Below the pieces are notes generated by a model, which was given only the letters and a program-made list of their open reading frames with translations, made no database searches and was not told the DNA's origin. A program made the translations under genes and the position numbers. Source: Flavimaribacter sp039888615 (GTDB lineage: Bacteria; Pseudomonadota; Alphaproteobacteria; Rhizobiales; Rhizobiaceae). From it: a DNA stretch of 64,000 nt. Positions within the stretch are counted from its first letter, which is position 1, and the number at the start of each line of letters is the position of its first letter. This document shows positions 24,475 through 33,498 of the stretch, in pieces. The stretch lies in NCBI GenBank assembly GCA_039888615.1, contig JBDQQS010000016.1; one strand, written 5' to 3'.

Positions 24475-25044
24475 TCAGGCTCCTGGCATGCCGCCGACAT
24501 GCGACAGCAATTCGGCGACGTTGCTTACATCGAACTTCTTTAAAAGTCTTGCGCGATAGGCCTCGACCGTCCGCGGCGAAATCTCGAGAATACGCGCGAT
24601 ATTCTTGCTTGTTCGACCTTCGCCCAGATGCATGACGATCTGCCTTTCGCGCATGGTCATCTTGATGACGGGTCGTTCGTGCGACAGGTCGGCCATGCTC
24701 CAAACGGCATGGGCCAAAGGCTCTTTTCGCGTCAGCGAATTGCCCCGCACGCGGCACCAGAAGAGAGTGCCGTCGCGGCGCGCCATGATTCGCTCATCGC
24801 TGTAGCGACCTGTGTCGCGCAGGGGCTGGACGCCGACATTGCCGATCTTCACGAACTCATCGAGCGATGGATAGAGAATGGCGAACGACCGGTCGCGCAA
24901 TTCGTCGCCCTCGTAGCCGAACATGTGCGCAAAAGCCTTGTTATAGTAGCGGATGACACGGTGTCGGGTCATGACAATACCGACCGGCGCTTCCTCGAAG
25001 GCCGTGCTCAGCATCTCATAATCAAGGGCGTCCGTCATCTCCAT
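24475..25044 (-). CDS. PAS-LuxR transcriptional regulator
   Basis: A 189-aa regulator with an N-terminal PAS domain (AFEEAPVGIVMTRHRVIRYYNKAFAHMFGY through RRDGTLFWCRVRG) and a C-terminal LuxR/FixJ-type HTH (residues about 128-185, MTMRERQIVMHLGEGRTSKNIARILEISPRTVEAYRARLLKKF). No receiver domain, so a ligand or redox signal in the PAS pocket is likelier than phosphorylation. Divergent from the second Liv-type ABC operon, with a spaced inverted repeat in between. Probably regulates that operon. Two start codons 6 bp apart are possible. Confidence 0.85.
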   Translation of the reverse strand: MEMTDALDYEMLSTAFEEAPVGIVMTRHRVIRYYNKAFAHMFGYEGDELRDRSFAILYPSLDEFVKIGNVGVQPLRDTGRYSDERIMARRDGTLFWCRVRGNSLTRKEPLAHAVWSMADLSHERPVIKMTMRERQIVMHLGEGRTSKNIARILEISPRTVEAYRARLLKKFDVSNVAELLSHVGGMPGA

Positions 25045-25084
25045 AGCGTATTTCTACCATCTTGCCCCGATGGCTCCAAGCACG

Positions 25085-25150
25085 GGATAATACACGCATT
25101 GACGGCCGGGAGGAGACCTCAATTTAATCTTTTCGGTCAATGCGTTATCC
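25085..25150. promoter_or_regulatory. Spaced inverted repeat in luxR/ABC intergenic region
   Basis: ACGCATTGAC (25094-25103) and GTCAATGCGT (25136-25145) are perfect 10-bp complements 32 bp apart, with GGATA/TATCC continuing the symmetry outside them. The repeat lies between the PAS-LuxR start and the binding-protein start. Inferred paired regulator sites, perhaps for PAS-LuxR, flanking the ABC promoter. Confidence 0.5.
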
Positions 25151-25190
25151 GGAATGCCCCTGCCGTATGCAGGCGGAGTTGGAGGAGAAT

Positions 25191-26396
25191 ATGAAGAAAC
25201 TGATATCGACACTCGCCATGGCGTCCGCCATGGCCGTGGCAGGTCTTTCCGTCCAGGCCCAGGAAGATCCGGTCAAGATCGCTCTTGTGCATGGTCTTTC
25301 GGGCTCGACCTTCGAGGCCTTTTCGAAGCAGGCCCAGACCGGCTTCAAGATGGGGCTGGAATATGCGACCGACGGCACGATGAAAATCAAGGGTCACGAC
25401 ATCGAGATCATCGAGAAGGACACCCAGTTCAAGCCTGACGTCGCGCGCGCCGTGCTGGCCGAAGCTTATGGCGACGACGATGTGCTGATCGCTGTTGGCG
25501 GCACCTCTTCGGGCGTGACCAAGGGCATGCTGCCGATTGCGGAAGAATACGAGCGTATCCTGATCGTCGAACCCGCCGTGGCCGACTCGCTGACAGGTCC
25601 CGATTCCAATCGCTACGTTTTCAAGACGTCCCGCAATTCGTCGATGGACATGCAGGCCCAGGCGCTTGCCCTGAAACCCGACGAAAATCTGTATGTGGCC
25701 ACGCTCGCCGAGGACTACGCCTTCGGCAAGGACGGTATCGCCGCGTTCAAGAATGCGCTGGAAGGCTCGGGCGCCACGGTCGTTGCCGAGGAATACGTGC
25801 CGCTGAAGACCACCGATTTTACGGCTGCGGCGGAACGCATGTTCAACGCGCTGAAGGACAAGGAAGGCCGCAAGGTCATTCTGATCTACGTTGCCGGCGG
25901 CGGCGATCCGATGGGCAAGATCAAGACCATGGAGCCTGAGCGCTACGGCATCGAGATCTCGACCGGCGGACACATTCTGCCTGTGCTGCCGACCTACAAG
26001 CGCGTGCCCGGCATGGAGGGCGCTGTCTACTACTATTATGAAAGCCCGGACAATCCGATCAACGACTGGCTGGTCGAAGAGCATGAGAAGCGCTTCGGTT
26101 CGCCTCCGGACTTCTTCACGGCCGGCGGCATGGCTGCGGCTTTGGCGGTCGCCAAGGCGCTCGAAAGCACTGACGACTGGTCGACCGAGAGCCTGATCGC
26201 CGCCATGGAAGGCATGAAGTGGGACACGCCGAAGGGTGAAATGATGTTCCGTCCCGAGGACCATCAGGCCCTGCAATCCATGTACCACTTCAAGATTAAG
26301 GTTGACGATGACGTCGAATGGGCAATTCCCGAGCTTGTGCGCGAAATCAAGCCCGAGGAAATGGACATCCCGATCGGACGCAACAACCAGGAATAA
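25191..26396 (+). CDS. Periplasmic binding protein of second Liv-type ABC importer
   Basis: A 401-aa type-1 periplasmic binding protein with a Sec signal peptide (MKKLISTLAMASAMAVAGLSVQA). The start at 25191 follows GGAGGAG. The mature domain starts EDPVKIALVHGLSGSTFEAF and includes KGHDIEIIEKDTQFKPDVARAV and ATLAEDYAFGKDGIAAFKNAL. Branch of the Leu/Ile/Val-receptor family whose ligands include amides, aromatic acids and amino acids; the ligand is not predictable. It is followed by a hairpin and then two ATPase genes, two permease genes and a hydrolase. Confidence 0.88.
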   Translation: MKKLISTLAMASAMAVAGLSVQAQEDPVKIALVHGLSGSTFEAFSKQAQTGFKMGLEYATDGTMKIKGHDIEIIEKDTQFKPDVARAVLAEAYGDDDVLIAVGGTSSGVTKGMLPIAEEYERILIVEPAVADSLTGPDSNRYVFKTSRNSSMDMQAQALALKPDENLYVATLAEDYAFGKDGIAAFKNALEGSGATVVAEEYVPLKTTDFTAAAERMFNALKDKEGRKVILIYVAGGGDPMGKIKTMEPERYGIEISTGGHILPVLPTYKRVPGMEGAVYYYYESPDNPINDWLVEEHEKRFGSPPDFFTAGGMAAALAVAKALESTDDWSTESLIAAMEGMKWDTPKGEMMFRPEDHQALQSMYHFKIKVDDDVEWAIPELVREIKPEEMDIPIGRNNQE

Positions 26397-26411
26397 ACGT
26401 CTCGCGCCTCT

Positions 26412-26449
26412 CCCGTCGTTGCGGCTCCGGCCGCGCGACGGGCCTTTTT
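26412..26449 (+). terminator. Hairpin with T-run after binding-protein gene
   Basis: CCCGTCG ... CGACGGG forms the outer stem and GCGGC-TCCG-GCCGC the inner stem, followed by CCTTTTT. It looks like an intrinsic terminator or attenuator that lets the binding protein be made in excess over the downstream transporter genes. Confidence 0.75.
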
Positions 26450-26502
26450 CGAGGCCGCGGACTGTTGTCGAATAATCCTGCAGACAAAGAGAAACCGATC
26501 CC

Positions 26503-27270
26503 ATGTCGTCCGCATCACTGCGTACTGACAAGCTGACCCGGCAATTCGGTGGCCATACCGCCGTCAACGCCGTCAGCGCGTCCTTCCACCCTGGCGAACT
26601 GACTGTGATCGTCGGCCCGAACGGGGCTGGAAAAACGACCTATTTCAACCTGATCTCGGGGCAGCTCTGGCCGAGTTCGGGCAATATCTTCAAGGGTGAA
26701 ACCGAGATCACGGGCTTCAGTCCGTCCGCCCGCGCGAAAGCCGGCGTCGGCCGCGCCTTCCAGCTCACCAATCTGTTTCCGCAGCTCTCCGTGCTCGAAA
26801 ATGTCCGCCTCGCGGTTCAGGCCCAGCACGGTCTCGGGCCTGTCATCTTTCGCACCGCGCGCTCGTTCGGAAAGCTGCGCGACGAAGCCCACGCCTATCT
26901 CGAGGCGACCCGGCTCGATCGCGTGGCGCATCTGCCGGTCACAGCGCTGCCGCATGGCGATCAGCGCAAGCTTGAGATCGCGCTTCTTCTGGCGCTGAAA
27001 CCCGACGTCTTCATGTTCGACGAACCGACGGCGGGTATGTCGGTGGACGAGGCGCCGGTCATCCTCGAACTGATCGAGGAGATCAGGAGGGATGCGTCGA
27101 AGACTGTTCTTCTGGTCGAGCACAAGATGGATGTTGTGCGCTCGCTCGCCGACCGCATCATCGTGCTGCACAATGGCGAGCTCGTCGCCGACGGACTTCC
27201 GGACGAAGTGATCGCGCTGCCGATCGTGCGCGAAATCTATCTCGGCATTCCGGCGGAGGACGCGGCATGA
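26503..27270 (+). CDS. Liv-type ABC transporter ATPase (LivG-like)
   Basis: A 255-aa ATPase with Walker A GPNGAGKTTYFN, Walker B VFMFDEPTAGM and H-loop LLVEHKMDVV. The signature region reads LPHGDQRKLEIAL, where the usual LSGG/LSYG is replaced, as seen in some LivG members. The start follows the binding protein by about 106 bp, including the hairpin. It overlaps the next ATPase gene by 4 nt. Confidence 0.9.
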   Translation: MSSASLRTDKLTRQFGGHTAVNAVSASFHPGELTVIVGPNGAGKTTYFNLISGQLWPSSGNIFKGETEITGFSPSARAKAGVGRAFQLTNLFPQLSVLENVRLAVQAQHGLGPVIFRTARSFGKLRDEAHAYLEATRLDRVAHLPVTALPHGDQRKLEIALLLALKPDVFMFDEPTAGMSVDEAPVILELIEEIRRDASKTVLLVEHKMDVVRSLADRIIVLHNGELVADGLPDEVIALPIVREIYLGIPAEDAA

Positions 27271-27989
27271 GCGCGCCGATCCTCAAGCTTGACGACGTCT
27301 ATACCGACATCGCGCAATATCATGTGCTCCATGGCGTCTCGATGGAAGTTCCCGAAGGCGGCGTCCATGTGCTGCTCGGCCGCAACGGCGCCGGCAAGAC
27401 GACGACGCTGCGAACGATCATGGGCCTGTGGCAGGCCCGCCAGGGCGCCATCACCTTTCGCGGCGAGGCGATCACCGGTTTGCATACGTCGGATATTGCC
27501 CGTCACGGCATTGCCTATGTTCCGGAAAACATGGGTATCTTCGGAGGCCTGACCGTCGAGGAAAACATGCGTCTCGCCTCGACCGACGGCCAGTTCGATT
27601 CGGAGCGGCTGAAATGGATATACGCCCTGTTTCCGGCGCTGGAGACCTTCTGGGCCAAATCGGCCTGGTCGCTCTCGGGCGGTCAGAAACAGATGCTGGC
27701 GATCGCGCGAGCCATCATCGAAAAGCGCAACCTGATCCTGATCGACGAGCCGACAAAGGGTCTGGCGCCGGCCATCATCCACAACATGATATCGGCTTTT
27801 CGCGAAGTCGCGGAGGAAACGACCATCTTGCTGGTCGAGCAGAATTTTCTATTCGCCAAATCGCTGGGTCAGACGGTTGCCGTCATTGATGACGGCCATA
27901 TCGTCCACACCGGTTCGATGGCGGCGCTGGTCGAGGATCAGGAACTGCAGACGCGTCTGCTGAGCCTGTCGCTCGATTCGCATCAGTAG
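27267..27989 (+). CDS. Liv-type ABC transporter ATPase (LivF-like)
   Basis: A 240-aa ATPase with Walker A GRNGAGKTTTLR, signature LSGGQKQML, Walker B LILIDEPTKGLAP and H-loop LLVEQNFLFA. The ATG overlaps the stop of the LivG-like gene (ATGA). Pairs with that ATPase. Confidence 0.9.
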   Translation: MSAPILKLDDVYTDIAQYHVLHGVSMEVPEGGVHVLLGRNGAGKTTTLRTIMGLWQARQGAITFRGEAITGLHTSDIARHGIAYVPENMGIFGGLTVEENMRLASTDGQFDSERLKWIYALFPALETFWAKSAWSLSGGQKQMLAIARAIIEKRNLILIDEPTKGLAPAIIHNMISAFREVAEETTILLVEQNFLFAKSLGQTVAVIDDGHIVHTGSMAALVEDQELQTRLLSLSLDSHQ

Positions 27990-27998
27990 GAGGCGATC

Positions 27999-28991
27999 TT
28001 GAAATCCCTTGGAGCAACATTTGAGAGGTTCGGTGGAGTCAATCTGCTTCCCGTTCTGATCGCCGTGATCGCGCTTGTGTTGATCGGATCTCCGTCGACC
28101 TGGATCACGCTGACCGTCGCCGGTCTCGCCATGGGCATGATGATTTTCCTCATGGCCTCGGGTCTCAGCCTCGTCTTCGGGCTTATGGACGTGCTCAACT
28201 TCGGTCATTCGGCCTTTGTATCCTTCGGCGCTTTCGTCGCCGCATCGGTGCTTGCCGGGCTGAGCGCCTGGGTCGCCGCCGACAGCGTCTTTCTGAACGT
28301 GCTCGCCCTGCTTGCGGCGATCATCGCCGCCGCGCTCTTCGGGCTGCTCGCGGGCTGGTTCTTCGAACAGGTCATCATCAAGCCGGTCTATCGCGACCAC
28401 CTGCGCCAGATCCTGATCACCATGGGCGCGCTGATCGTGGCCGAACAGATCATTCTCACCATCTGGGGCGGCTCGCCGATTTCCGTTGCGCGACCGCATT
28501 TCCTGGCCGGATCGCTGATCATAGGCGACGTTTCGATCGAGACCTATCGTATCTTCGCCTTTGCGCTCGGCCTGGCCGCCTACGTGGCGTTGTATTTCGT
28601 GCTAAACCGGACCCGGATTGGCCTTCTCGTGCGCGCCGGCGTCGAGAATCGCGAGATGGTCGAAGCGTTGGGATTTCGCATTGACCGGCTGTTTATCGGC
28701 GTCTTCATGGCGGGTTCGGCGCTGGCCGCTATCGGCGGCGCCATGTGGGCGGGATACCAGACGCTCATCACGCCGGCGATCGGCTCCGAGATGATGATCA
28801 TCGTCTTTATCGTCATCATAATCGGCGGGCTCGGCTCGATAGAAGGCTCGCTGCTCGGTGCGCTGATGGTCGGGCTGATGGGCAACTACGTCGCCTTTCT
28901 CGCACCCAAAATGTCGCTCGCGTCGAACATGCTGCTGATGATGGCGATCCTGCTTTGGCGGCCTTACGGCCTGCGGCCGGCGGTGCAGTGA
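27999..28991 (+). CDS. Liv-type ABC permease (LivH-like)
   Basis: A 330-aa permease with about nine membrane helices. The TTG start has a strong TAGGAGG site. LivH features: SGLSLVFGLMDVLNFGHSAFVSFGAF, RTRIGLLVRAGVENREMVEALGF and GGLGSIEGSLLGALMVG. An unusually long N-terminal hydrophobic stretch precedes the LivH core. Confidence 0.88.
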   Translation: MKSLGATFERFGGVNLLPVLIAVIALVLIGSPSTWITLTVAGLAMGMMIFLMASGLSLVFGLMDVLNFGHSAFVSFGAFVAASVLAGLSAWVAADSVFLNVLALLAAIIAAALFGLLAGWFFEQVIIKPVYRDHLRQILITMGALIVAEQIILTIWGGSPISVARPHFLAGSLIIGDVSIETYRIFAFALGLAAYVALYFVLNRTRIGLLVRAGVENREMVEALGFRIDRLFIGVFMAGSALAAIGGAMWAGYQTLITPAIGSEMMIIVFIVIIIGGLGSIEGSLLGALMVGLMGNYVAFLAPKMSLASNMLLMMAILLWRPYGLRPAVQ

Positions 28992-29001
28992 GGGGACTGA
29001 T

Positions 29002-30102
29002 ATGACCGACGCGACACTTGCTGCGACCGGCCGTCAGGCAATCGGCAGAACAGGCCGCTTTATCGTCTATGCCATCGTTGCTCTGATCGGCGTCTGCCTT
29101 TTCCTGGCCCCGTTTCTGTTTCCGGATGTCAGAAGTCAGGAAGTGGCCTCGCGCATCTGTGTTTTCATCGTGCTGGTGGCGAGCTACGACCTGCTGATCG
29201 GCTATACCGGCATCGTATCCTTTGCCCATACGATGTTCTTCGGCATCGGCGCCTATGGCGCGGCGATCGCTCTCAAGCTGATGGGACCGACCTGGACGGC
29301 GCTTTTAACCGGAAGCGTCATCGCTCTTGTCGTGTCGCTGTTGCTCGCTGCCCTCGTCGGCATGCTGTCGTTGCGTGTCAAAGCCATTTTCTTCGCCATG
29401 GTGACGCTTGCAGCGGCCTCCGTGATGGCGGTGCTCGCCAGTCAGTTGTCTGACTTCACCGGCGGCGAGGACGGCATCATCTACAAGATCCCGAAACTGT
29501 TCTCTCCCGCCACCAAATTGCTGACCGACGAGAACGGCAGGGTCTTGAAGATTTTCGGCGTGAGCGCCAACGGCAAGATGGCGCTCTACTATTTCGTCTT
29601 CTTCGGTTCGCTGCTGCTCTATCTGGTCATGATGCGCATCGTCGCTTCGCCGCTCGGCACGGTGCTCGAAGCTGTTCGCGAGAACGAGATGCGCGCCGAG
29701 GCGCTCGGTTACCGAGTGGTGCTCTACCGCACGGCGATTTTCTGCATCGCGGCGCTGATCGCCACCTGCGCCGGCGTCTTGCGGGCCGTCTGGCTGAAAT
29801 ACACCGGCCCCGACACCTCGCTGTCCTTCGCCATCATGATCGACATTCTGCTGATGGTCGTGATCGGCGGCATGGGAACGATGCTTGGGGCTATCATCGG
29901 CGCAACGTTGATGAGCCTGGCGCAGTATTATCTCAAGGACCTGATGGAAATCGCCTCAGAAGCGACAGCCGGGATTCCGCTTCTGCCTGACCTTCTTGCG
30001 CCGGACCGCTGGCTCCTCTGGCTCGGCATATTGTTCGTTCTGCTGGTCTATTTCTTTCCAGCGGGGATAGCCGGGACGCTGATGAAGAAAGGCGCGCATT
30101 GA
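29002..30102 (+). CDS. Liv-type ABC permease (LivM-like)
   Basis: A 366-aa permease with about ten membrane helices. LivM features: YTGIVSFAHTMFFGIGAYGAA and the loop EAVRENEMRAEALGYRVVLYR. An extra periplasmic or cytoplasmic segment (GEDGIIYKIPKLFSPATKLL) sits in the middle. Follows the LivH-like gene by 10 bp and overlaps the hydrolase gene by 1-4 nt. Confidence 0.88.
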   Translation: MTDATLAATGRQAIGRTGRFIVYAIVALIGVCLFLAPFLFPDVRSQEVASRICVFIVLVASYDLLIGYTGIVSFAHTMFFGIGAYGAAIALKLMGPTWTALLTGSVIALVVSLLLAALVGMLSLRVKAIFFAMVTLAAASVMAVLASQLSDFTGGEDGIIYKIPKLFSPATKLLTDENGRVLKIFGVSANGKMALYYFVFFGSLLLYLVMMRIVASPLGTVLEAVRENEMRAEALGYRVVLYRTAIFCIAALIATCAGVLRAVWLKYTGPDTSLSFAIMIDILLMVVIGGMGTMLGAIIGATLMSLAQYYLKDLMEIASEATAGIPLLPDLLAPDRWLLWLGILFVLLVYFFPAGIAGTLMKKGAH

Positions 30103-30938
30103 TGGCGCACAGAACCTCCGCCTATATCCGCTCGCAGGACCTGGAATTGCATGTCAGCGAATGGGGAAACCCTTCTAGCCCCTTCGTCATGATGTGGCAT
30201 GGCCTTGCCCGCACGGGCCGGGATTTCGACGAAATCGCGGAAGCGCTCTCGGACCAGTATTTCGTCGTTTGCCCGGATACGGTCGGTCGCGGCCTTTCGA
30301 GCTGGATGCCATCCGGCTACAATTACTCGATGGCCCTGTATTGCGACACGGTCATGACCATCGTGGATCACTATGGCCCCGCCACGCTGCGCTGGGTCGG
30401 CACGTCCATGGGCGGCCTTATCGGCATTCGCATAGCCGCGGAAGCGCTTAAAGGGCGCATTACGCATCTCGTCATCAACGATATCGGTCCGGAGATTCCG
30501 GAAGCGGCGCGGCAGCGCATCGCGGACTATGTCGGCAACCCGCCCGAACACGATACGGTCCAAGAAATGGGCGAATGGCTAAGGACGAGCTATGCGCCAT
30601 TCGGCGACAATCCGGATTCCTTCTGGAGCCGCCTTGTCGACACATCTGTCAGGCGCACCGATAGCGGCCGGTTGACGGCCCACTACGACCCGGCGATCGC
30701 CGCGCAGTTCATTGAGCATCCGGACGACTTCGATACATGGCCGCAATATGACGCCGTCGAGGCGAAGACCTTGCTGGTCCGTGGCGCTGAATCCGACGTG
30801 CTGGCGAAGTCGGTCGCAGAGGACATGTTGAAGCGCGGTCCGAAACCGCAATTCGCCGAGTTTCACGATACCGGCCACGCCCCGACCTTCGTGGCTCAGG
30901 ATCAGCAGAACCTGCTCAGGGAATTCCTGGCGTCATAA
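30102..30938 (+). CDS. Alpha/beta hydrolase
   Basis: A 278-aa hydrolase of the alpha/beta fold. Oxyanion region MMWHGLARTGRDFDEIA, nucleophile elbow VGTSMGG (Ser), probable acid in the LLVRGAESDVL segment, and catalytic His in FHDTGHAP. ATG 30102 overlaps the permease stop by one base; a TTG at 30099 is the alternative start. Last gene of the transporter operon, so it probably hydrolyses the imported compound (ester, amide or ring-cleavage product). Substrate unknown. Confidence 0.85.
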   Translation: MAHRTSAYIRSQDLELHVSEWGNPSSPFVMMWHGLARTGRDFDEIAEALSDQYFVVCPDTVGRGLSSWMPSGYNYSMALYCDTVMTIVDHYGPATLRWVGTSMGGLIGIRIAAEALKGRITHLVINDIGPEIPEAARQRIADYVGNPPEHDTVQEMGEWLRTSYAPFGDNPDSFWSRLVDTSVRRTDSGRLTAHYDPAIAAQFIEHPDDFDTWPQYDAVEAKTLLVRGAESDVLAKSVAEDMLKRGPKPQFAEFHDTGHAPTFVAQDQQNLLREFLAS

Positions 30939-30955
30939 ATGGCGCCTATATACGC

Positions 30956-32068
30956 TCAGGACGCTGCGACAAGAGCCTTCGGCAATTCTTCTTCGAAAAT
31001 GTCGATGTCGTCGTCCGGCGCAGCGCTGACGCGTATGCAGCGATTGAGCGGCTCGACCCCCGGCATGCGTACGAAGACGCCGCGTTCGACGAGAGCTGCA
31101 AGGACGGCCGCCGCAAACGCCCCGTCGCGGCCACAGTCGATTGTCACGAAATTGGTCGCTGAAGGCAGCGACGCAAGCCCGTTGGCGCGGACGATCGCCG
31201 AGATCCGATCCTTTGACGCCTCGATCCGTCCCAACACGTCGACAAGATAGGCCTGGTTGCGCAGCGCCTCGAGCGCCGCGATCTGGGTCAGGATATTCAT
31301 TCCGAAATGATTGCGCACCTTGTCGAAGGAGGCGATGGTTTCGGGATGGCCGAAGGCGTAGCCGCAGCGCAGGCCGGCCAGCCCGTAGGCTTTGGAAAAG
31401 GTGCGCATCCGGACGATGTTCGGCCGGTCGAGGAATGCGTCGGCTGGCGGCAATGCGCTCTTCGGCGCCATCTCGCCATAGGCTTCATCGAGCACGAACA
31501 GGCAGTCTTCGGGAAGCGCGGCGGCGAACGCCGCGATCGTCTCGGCGTCGCGCCACGTTCCCATCGGATTGTCTGGATTGGACAGATAGACGATTGCCGC
31601 GTTTTCGCGTTTGACAGCGTCGAGCAAAGCATCCGGGTCTTCGCGATCGTTCAGATATGGAACGGTGATCAGTCGTCCGCCATATCCCGCCACGTGGTAG
31701 TTGAAGGTCGGATAGGCGCCGAGCGAGCTGACGACAGGCGTTCCTTCGTTCACGACCTGCCGCACGGCAAGGCCGAGCAACGTATCGACGCCGCCGTCGA
31801 CCACAATTCGTTCGGGCGTCAAGCCCAGGTGATCGGCCAGCGCGGCGCGCAGATCGAAATTCTCTGGATCGGCGTATTTCCAGACATCGCCGGCGGCTTT
31901 CCGAATATGCTCCTGCACCGAAGGAGCCGGCCCGAATCCGTTCTCGTTGGCCCCGATGCGCGCCCGGAAGGCCTTGCCGGATTTGCGCTCCTGGGCTTCC
32001 GGCCCGACAAAGGGAATCGTCGCCGGAAGCGACTGTACGAGGGGCGTAAAACGCGAAAACCCGGCCAT
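30956..32068 (-). CDS. HisC-like PLP-dependent aminotransferase
   Basis: A 370-aa fold-type I aminotransferase of the histidinol-phosphate aminotransferase group. Substrate and cofactor parts seen: ANENGFGPAPSV near the N-terminus, YLSNPDNPMGTW, LDEAYGEM and the PLP lysine in TFSKAYGLAGLRCGY. The start MAGFSRF at 32068 is chosen because the longer frame lacks a ribosome binding site. It stands convergent to the ABC/hydrolase operon and away from any his genes, so it may act on an amino acid other than histidinol phosphate, such as an aromatic one. Confidence 0.85.
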   Translation of the reverse strand: MAGFSRFTPLVQSLPATIPFVGPEAQERKSGKAFRARIGANENGFGPAPSVQEHIRKAAGDVWKYADPENFDLRAALADHLGLTPERIVVDGGVDTLLGLAVRQVVNEGTPVVSSLGAYPTFNYHVAGYGGRLITVPYLNDREDPDALLDAVKRENAAIVYLSNPDNPMGTWRDAETIAAFAAALPEDCLFVLDEAYGEMAPKSALPPADAFLDRPNIVRMRTFSKAYGLAGLRCGYAFGHPETIASFDKVRNHFGMNILTQIAALEALRNQAYLVDVLGRIEASKDRISAIVRANGLASLPSATNFVTIDCGRDGAFAAAVLAALVERGVFVRMPGVEPLNRCIRVSAAPDDDIDIFEEELPKALVAAS

Positions 32069-32223
32069 GTATGCATTCCTCCCGCCATCCGCTTTGCGCG
32101 GAACAGAGTAAATACGGGCAACCGGTTTGCACGGCAAGGCTGATCGTCCCGTCACAGGAGAAATTATGGCGGTGTTTTTAGCCCATTGCCGATTAAACGG
32201 CGTGGCGCGGATGTATTGAAAAA

Positions 32224-33363
32224 TTAGCGCGCGGTCTGCCCCGCATTGCGCGTCAACCAGCCGCCGACGATCAGGATGAGGAACGACACGGCGAACAGAA
32301 GGCTCGCCAGCGCGTTGATGCGCGGTCCGATCCCGTCCTTCATGAGGCTCCAGATATACATCGTCAGCGTGCCGCGCTGTCCGGACACGAAATAGGTGAT
32401 GAGGAACTCGTCCATCGACAGCGTAAAGACGAAAAGAGCGGCGCCCGCGACGCCGGGCGCGATCAGCGGCAGGGTGATGTGCCAGAAGACCCTCAAGGAC
32501 GACGCGCCCAGATCGCCGCCGGCCGTCTCCAGCAGGTCGACCTCGTCGGAGGTAAATGCAATGATCGCAAGCTGGGGATCGTCGATAACCTTCAGCCCGG
32601 GAATCGCCTCTATGCCTTCCTTGTAGCGGGCGATGAGGTCGAGCAGCCGACGGGTCACATCCAGATACCCTTCATGGCCGAGAGCGTGCAGCGTCGCCCA
32701 TACTCCCGCGACGCCTCCGCCGGGGCGTGTTCCGACGACGGTAGCCATCGCATAAAGGCCGCTCGGCCATTCATTGTAGAAGAAAATAAGATGCTTCGCA
32801 TGCTCCTGGGAGCGGAAAAAGACTGTGGAAGCAGGTTTCGGCGCGTAGCCGAACTTGTGAAGATCAGCCGAGATCGAAGCCACGCCGGGAACACGGAAAT
32901 CCCAGACCGGAATCTTTTGACCGAGTTCTTCAGTGAAAGGCAGCATGTAGCCGCCGACGCAGGCGTCGACATGCAGCCACAGATCGTGGCGCAGGGCGAC
33001 CTCGGAGAGTTCCTCGATTGGATCGACGACCCCATAGGGAAAACAGGGCGCCGAGCCGATGATCATGAAGGTGTTTTCGTCAATGGCCGCTTCCAGCGCG
33101 GCGGGATCCGCCCGGAAATCTTTCACCGGGAACTTCCTGATCTCGATATCCATGAGTTCGCATGATTTGCGAAAAGCCGGATGCGCGGTTTCAGCGGCGA
33201 TGATATTGCCGTGAAACTTGGAATCGCCCCGTTTGTCACGCGCCGAGGTCTTGGCGGTTTTGATAGCGCACAAAATGCTTTCGGTGCCGCCGGTGGTGGC
33301 CCCGGATTCCTGCGAGGCTTTGTTCGATCCGAAACGCATGATGATCGCACCGCTGATTTCCAA
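32224..33363 (-). pseudogene. In-frame chimera: PLP decarboxylase/lyase core fused to PotC-like permease C-terminus
   Basis: One uninterrupted frame of 379 codons made of two unrelated halves. Residues about 21-276 match group II PLP enzymes of the sphingosine-phosphate-lyase/aspartate decarboxylase type (TTGGTESILCAIKTAK, HVDACVGGYMLPF, PLP Lys170 in SADLHKFGYAPKP), but lack the N-terminal and C-terminal portions. After FTSDEVDL the sequence continues as the C-terminus of a spermidine/putrescine-type permease (DLGASSLRVFWHITLPLIAPG, LSMDEFLITYFVSG), with the EAA loop and the last helices but no earlier part. Neither half can be complete. Most likely a deletion or rearrangement scar of a polyamine transport/decarboxylase locus. 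Expression is unknown. Confidence 0.75.
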
Positions 33364-33481
33364 TCAGATGGAAGCGTTCCAGCTGGGTTTGGGAGCGGCG
33401 CTCTCGTTCATTATCGCGCTGATCGTGATGGGCGTGATCGCCGTGGCCTGGCGCTACGTGGAGCCGCGCGTCGACGAATAA
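33338..33481 (+). pseudogene. C-terminal fragment of a PotB-like ABC permease
   Basis: The plus-strand frame ending at 33481 reads MMIAPLISNQMEAFQLGLGA followed by a hydrophobic helix (ALSFIIALIVMGVIAVAWRY) and a short charged tail, which matches the final helix of PotB-type polyamine permeases. Nothing of the remaining permease is present upstream, where the frame passes into the antisense of the PLP-enzyme fragment. Its orientation is opposite to the PotC-like fragment, so an inversion as well as deletions is implied. Confidence 0.55.
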
Positions 33482-33498
33482 AGTCGACGCACGGCGTA

